Source: Opisthocomus hoazin
Lineage: Eukaryota; Chordata; Aves; Opisthocomiformes; Opisthocomidae
NCBI RefSeq assembly: GCF_030867145.1
Contig: NC_134420.1
Span: 8,831,323 to 8,895,322 of the forward strand
DNA: 64,000 bases
Direction: 5' to 3'
Below, one piece after another: positions 63,782 to 64,000 of this stretch (position 1 is the stretch's first letter; every line of letters starts with the position of its first letter). The position numbers were made by a program, and so were the translations under genes. Under the pieces are notes generated by a model. The model was not told the origin of the DNA and did no database searches. It worked only from the letters and a program-made list of their open reading frames with translations.

Positions 63782-63836
63782 TCTGATCCAGAGCTTATTG
63801 TAATCACTCCATCCAAATGGGCTTTGGGGCAGGCCC
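63782..63836. repeat. Degenerate palindromic ancient repeat
   Basis: The left half (ctgatccagagcttattg) is an imperfect reverse complement of the right half (ccaaatgggctttggggcag). This matches a palindromic ctgatccaaagccc...gggctttggatcag motif I associate with old interspersed repeats of reptile and bird genomes. The family name is not certain. Confidence 0.45.
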
Positions 63837-64000
63837 ATAGTCCAGGTGCCTAAATAAATGCTGAAACTGCCTAATTTGCTATGTTCCCCATCACATCAGT
63901 ATAGTCACACAGTTCGTTAAGCACAGGATAAGCGCAGATAACACCTCTGCACTATTTCAGCTGACAATCACAATTAAGAGTAATTTTAGAACTCCTTTTC

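Overview
The window looks like a bird macrochromosome: AT-rich, intron-like DNA whose recognisable repeats are almost all 5'-truncated CR1 LINEs. I see no operons, tRNA, rRNA or CRISPR. Species cannot be named from what is visible.

Layout: (1) About 0.7-33 kb carries scattered short exon-like blocks on the minus strand. The best are 8531-8689, 7953-8110, 749-932, 13823-13921 and 28437-28696, each an open frame bounded by AG and GT. The blocks at 8531-8689 and 7953-8110 agree in splice phase, and the chain can be carried in phase to 749 if two weaker micro-exons are accepted. (2) A CpG island lies at about 33.35-34.02 kb, next to a compact non-repetitive block with a cluster of TGACA/TGTCA sites (32961-33121). 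(3) About 34-51 kb is mostly empty of coding signal and holds two plus-oriented CR1 copies. (4) About 51-63.5 kb again carries minus-strand exon candidates (51043-51110, 53470-53611, 55988-56072, 60907-60992, 62892-63034, 63403-63461) and a CpG-rich 55-codon ORF at 52983-53150.

The simplest reading is one very large minus-strand gene, or two in tandem with the second starting at the CpG island. I do not recognise the product. One exon (55988-56072) has the LDFG...NNRG pattern that opens the ASH/MSP-like beta-sandwich domains of ciliary proteins such as HYDIN, CFAP47, DLEC1 and CFAP65. A second (15551-15606) resembles the middle of such a domain. A ciliary ASH-repeat protein is therefore my leading guess, not a conclusion.

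Repeats: CR1 copies at 13988-14945 (-), 21180-21725 (-, old), 23402-23725 (+), 27513-28000 (-), 36117-36785 (+), 43768-44632 (+), and a CR1 3' tail at 62592-62665 (+). The most striking structural feature is a perfect 96-bp inverted duplication (20461-20556 and 21562-21657) whose right copy interrupts the old CR1.
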